From the NCBI GenBank assembly GCA_937871155.1, contig CALMXV010000158.1, positions 1 to 7,920 of the forward strand: a stretch of DNA of 7,920 nt, given 5' to 3'. The notes beneath the pieces are model-generated. The model ran no database searches. It saw nothing but the letters and a program-made list of their open reading frames with translations, and was not told the DNA's origin. The stretch comes from an uncultured Taibaiella sp. GTDB taxonomy: Bacteria > Bacteroidota > Bacteroidia > Chitinophagales > Chitinophagaceae. Of this stretch, positions 5,988-7,920 are shown piece after piece. The stretch's first letter is position 1. Each line of letters opens with the position of its first letter. Both the position numbers and the translations under genes were made by a program.

Positions 5988-6833
5988 ATGAAACACCGTA
6001 ATCTATTTATTAATTATGCCTTTCCTGCTTTAGCAACCCTCGCTTTGATTAGCTGTGGAGATGGCAACACCACTTCTGAAACTGCAACAACTGATACCGC
6101 TCAAAAAGTTGCAACTCCTATAGTTTCAATAGCAGATTTTCCTAGTTCTGTGGAATTTAATGAGGCAAAACTAGCCATGGAAGATGTAAAGGTGGAAGAA
6201 CAAGGAACCGATTCAGTAAAGCTGACATTTAATTTCAAGGTAAGCAACTACGAACTAAAAGCACAAACTACAGATGCCGAATCTATGCAATGCAACAACT
6301 CAAAAGACGGGCAGCATATTCATTTTATCATGGATAATGCCCCTTATAAAGCCTTGTATGAACCCAAGAATCAAGTAACCCTTGCTAAAAACTCAGAACA
6401 TTCTCTAGTGGCATTCTTATCGCGCTCTTATCATCAAAGTATCAAAAGTCCGGGAGCTGCATTGCTTTACAATTTTAAAATAGATGAAAAAGGGAAATTG
6501 CAAAAAATGGCTACTCCTACAACACCGATGCTTACCTATAGCCGTCCTAAAGGAGATTATCTAGGTAAAGACATAGAAAATCTATTGTTGGATTTCTATC
6601 TGTGGAATGCAACACTAGGTACTGACTATACCGTAAAAGCACAGGTAACAGGTGATGGTGTAGATACTGCTTTTATCTTAAACGAATGGAAATCTTACTT
6701 ACTTAAAAACCTACCATTAGGCTCTAATACTATTAAATTGACACTTCTGGATAAAGCAGGAAATAAAGTAGAAGGCGTTAGCACGGAAATAAGTAGAACT
6801 ATTAAATTAGCAACTGATGAGCCTATGAAATAA
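5988..6833 (+). CDS. Lipoprotein of unknown function with HIH motif
   Basis: The 281-residue protein begins with a lipoprotein signal: hydrophobic 11-20 and lipobox L20-I-S-C23, with C23 as the lipidated residue. The following GDGN and a Thr/Ser-rich linker (28-45) suggest an exported, probably outer-membrane lipoprotein. The mature part is largely beta-rich. Distinctive segments are VSNYELKAQT (85-94), C102 followed by GQHIHFIMDN with H110 and H112, FLSRSYHQSIK (143-153), YSRPKGDY (184-191), and a C-terminal LPLGSNTIKLTLLDKAGN (242-259) that resembles an immunoglobulin-like strand pair. The HIH pair followed by an acidic residue recalls small metal- or ligand-binding beta domains such as DUF4399. 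Related Bacteroidota proteins may carry the name 'phosphopeptide-binding protein', which I would not rely on. It is probably transcribed alone from the upstream spacer and ends 58 bases before a strong terminator. Confidence 0.88.
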   Translation: MKHRNLFINYAFPALATLALISCGDGNTTSETATTDTAQKVATPIVSIADFPSSVEFNEAKLAMEDVKVEEQGTDSVKLTFNFKVSNYELKAQTTDAESMQCNNSKDGQHIHFIMDNAPYKALYEPKNQVTLAKNSEHSLVAFLSRSYHQSIKSPGAALLYNFKIDEKGKLQKMATPTTPMLTYSRPKGDYLGKDIENLLLDFYLWNATLGTDYTVKAQVTGDGVDTAFILNEWKSYLLKNLPLGSNTIKLTLLDKAGNKVEGVSTEISRTIKLATDEPMK

Positions 6834-6877
6834 CTTTTTAGTAGTTGGCACATTTTAGAGTCAATAATACGCTTATA

Positions 6878-6997
6878 CACAAACCGCAAAGTAAACATGC
6901 CTCCAAAATTTAGATACTAATTGGAGGCATGTTTATGTATATGAGAAAAAAAGTTCGATTACTATCCCTTACCTCACTCCTCCTTCACAAACCGCAA
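6878..6997. repeat. 12-base direct repeat, one copy inside the T9SS gene end
   Basis: CACAAACCGCAA occurs at 6878-6889 and again at 6986-6997. The second copy encodes the last residues (LRFV) of the T9SS sorting domain on the minus strand; the first lies in noncoding sequence beyond the terminator. The intervening 96 bases include that terminator. Confidence 0.5.
6892..6935. terminator. Bidirectional intrinsic terminator
   Basis: TAAACATGCCTCCAA (6892-6906) and TTGGAGGCATGTTTA (6921-6935) form a perfect 15-bp stem around a 14-base loop. The arms have a GC-rich centre and A-T ends, so each strand yields a hairpin followed by a short U-rich run. It lies between the convergent lipoprotein and T9SS genes and should stop transcription from both. 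Confidence 0.8.
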
Positions 6998-7888
6998 CAC
7001 CTCTGTACCTATGCGCAGCAGGTACAAGCCGGGCTGTAAGGACTGCACCGATATGGAATTGTCTTTTACCACACCTTGTAGCAACTGCCTACCGGTGATA
7101 TCGGTGATGCTAAAGGCAGTATTGGGACGTGGTGTTGATGACAGGTATAGATAGCCTTTAGTAGGATTGGGATAGATTGTGATTTGGCTATTACTCACCT
7201 CCTTTACCCCCACCGGATCTGGTTTAGGATTGAAACCGATCATATAAAGAGCTCCAAAAGAAGTGGTATAATGCTTCGTAGCAGAGTCAGCCATAAGGTG
7301 TCTTTCGGAAGTACTAAAGCCATAATATTTCGGTTCCATTCCAGGAACAGCGAAGGTTGCTCCTTCAAAAGCAGGCTCTCCCCTGCCATAAATTTCCAAC
7401 AGCAGGTTTTTACAGCTATCTATGGATCCAGTAGAAAAATCGTAATGAAAGGGCTGTTGTAAGGGAACCCGCCACCATGCCCCTGCTGGTATAGAGTCGG
7501 CTAGTACATAGCTGCTGTCATAAAACACGGTATCCATTCCGGCAGTGATCATGGGCAACTTTTGCATGTGCATACTCATTGTAAAGCCGCAGAGATTTGT
7601 CATGCCCATCTGGATGGTGAGGTTATCCAATTTAAATCCTTTTGGTGTTTTGGTTCTTAGCTGTACATACAGATCTGTTATTACCCCTTGTATGGGTATG
7701 CTAGGGAAATCGCTGTGTTTGTACAGGAGTTGACTGTATATGGGTGGAATATAATCAAAAATAGGAGCAACACCCAAAGAACTCAAAGTCATGCCAACCG
7801 GTTTGCATGTGTAGAGTGGTGTGCTTTGTGCTGCAAGCAAAAACGGAAGAAAAAATCCCAAACAACTACTTAAAATAAACGATTTCAT
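6974..7888 (-). CDS. Secreted protein with T9SS type A sorting domain
   Basis: The 304-residue protein begins with a signal peptide (hydrophobic core about 9-19, likely cleavage after LLAA at 17-20). It ends in a type IX secretion sorting domain at about 236-304. That domain shows ITIYPNPTKG (236-245), SITDITGRQLL (260-270), LQPGLYLLRI (284-293) and the basic-acidic end RFVKEE. The domain should direct export across the outer membrane by T9SS, where it is removed. The cargo region (21-230) is unknown to me. It looks beta-sandwich-like (ITDLYVQL, LDNLTIQMGMTN, WWRVPLQQPFHYDF, NLLLEIYG) and has cysteines at 28, 100 and 159. No catalytic motif is evident, so an adhesin or structural role is possible. 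The gene is visibly richer in G and C than its neighbours. The ATG at 7888 is fixed by the signal peptide. Only 32 upstream bases are available, and they show no clear promoter. Confidence 0.92.
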   Translation of the reverse strand: MKSFILSSCLGFFLPFLLAAQSTPLYTCKPVGMTLSSLGVAPIFDYIPPIYSQLLYKHSDFPSIPIQGVITDLYVQLRTKTPKGFKLDNLTIQMGMTNLCGFTMSMHMQKLPMITAGMDTVFYDSSYVLADSIPAGAWWRVPLQQPFHYDFSTGSIDSCKNLLLEIYGRGEPAFEGATFAVPGMEPKYYGFSTSERHLMADSATKHYTTSFGALYMIGFNPKPDPVGVKEVSNSQITIYPNPTKGYLYLSSTPRPNTAFSITDITGRQLLQGVVKDNSISVQSLQPGLYLLRIGTEVLRFVKEE

Positions 7889-7920
7889 AATGTCGCAGTT
7901 TAGTTTTTGATGAAAGAATA

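Noticed and set aside
6695..6898. A 67-codon minus-strand open frame whose start resembles a sorting-domain tail (TLRFVYK)
   Set aside because: It runs antisense into the well-supported lipoprotein gene. Only the 12-base repeat is worth keeping, and it is reported separately.
7184..7873. Three plus-strand open frames of 61-92 codons opposite the T9SS gene
   Set aside because: The minus-strand protein has a signal peptide and a full sorting domain; the plus-strand translations have no recognisable features.

Overview
The window looks like chromosomal DNA from a member of the Bacteroidota, probably a Chitinophagaceae-like organism. Four things in the sequence point there: a secreted protein ending in a type IX secretion (T9SS) sorting domain, a Bat-type von Willebrand A operon, several upstream matches to the Bacteroidota -7 element TAnnTTTG, and AT-rich start regions mostly without Shine-Dalgarno sequences. 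The family assignments below come from reading the motifs; no search was run.

Layout from left to right. At 1-866 (minus strand) lies an uncharacterised gene whose 3' end is cut by the window edge. A 224-base divergent spacer (867-1090) separates it from a forward cluster and holds candidate promoters for both sides plus a doubtful 45-codon frame. The forward cluster has three genes with gaps of 26 and 30 bases: a small four-helix membrane protein often labelled cytochrome b-like, a PlsC-type acyltransferase, and the D-aminoacyl-tRNA deacylase dtd. It converges on a three-gene minus-strand operon, read from right to left: a DUF58 protein, a BatD-like membrane protein, and a BatA-like VWA membrane protein. 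These genes are spaced 0 and 3 bases apart and are preceded by a well-formed Bacteroidota promoter. A 331-base divergent spacer follows, then a forward lipoprotein gene. A 15-bp perfect inverted repeat at 6892-6935 separates that gene from the convergent T9SS cargo gene at the right end.

How the genes work together. The DUF58, BatD-like and BatA-like proteins very probably form one envelope system. A soluble VWA-like protein, a periplasmic-facing membrane protein and a membrane-anchored MIDAS protein are the usual partners of a MoxR-type AAA+ ATPase. The ATPase gene and the usual batB/batC tail are absent next to this operon. The acyltransferase and dtd are housekeeping functions in lipid synthesis and translation quality control. 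The lipoprotein and the T9SS protein are envelope or surface products of unknown role.

Most of the window is ordinary core-genome content. I see no mobile element, CRISPR array, RNA gene or complete new defence-like system. The points most worth a second look are the leftmost gene, which resembles an HNH/treble-clef protein that has lost half of its metal ligands, and the stripped-down Bat operon without its ATPase.
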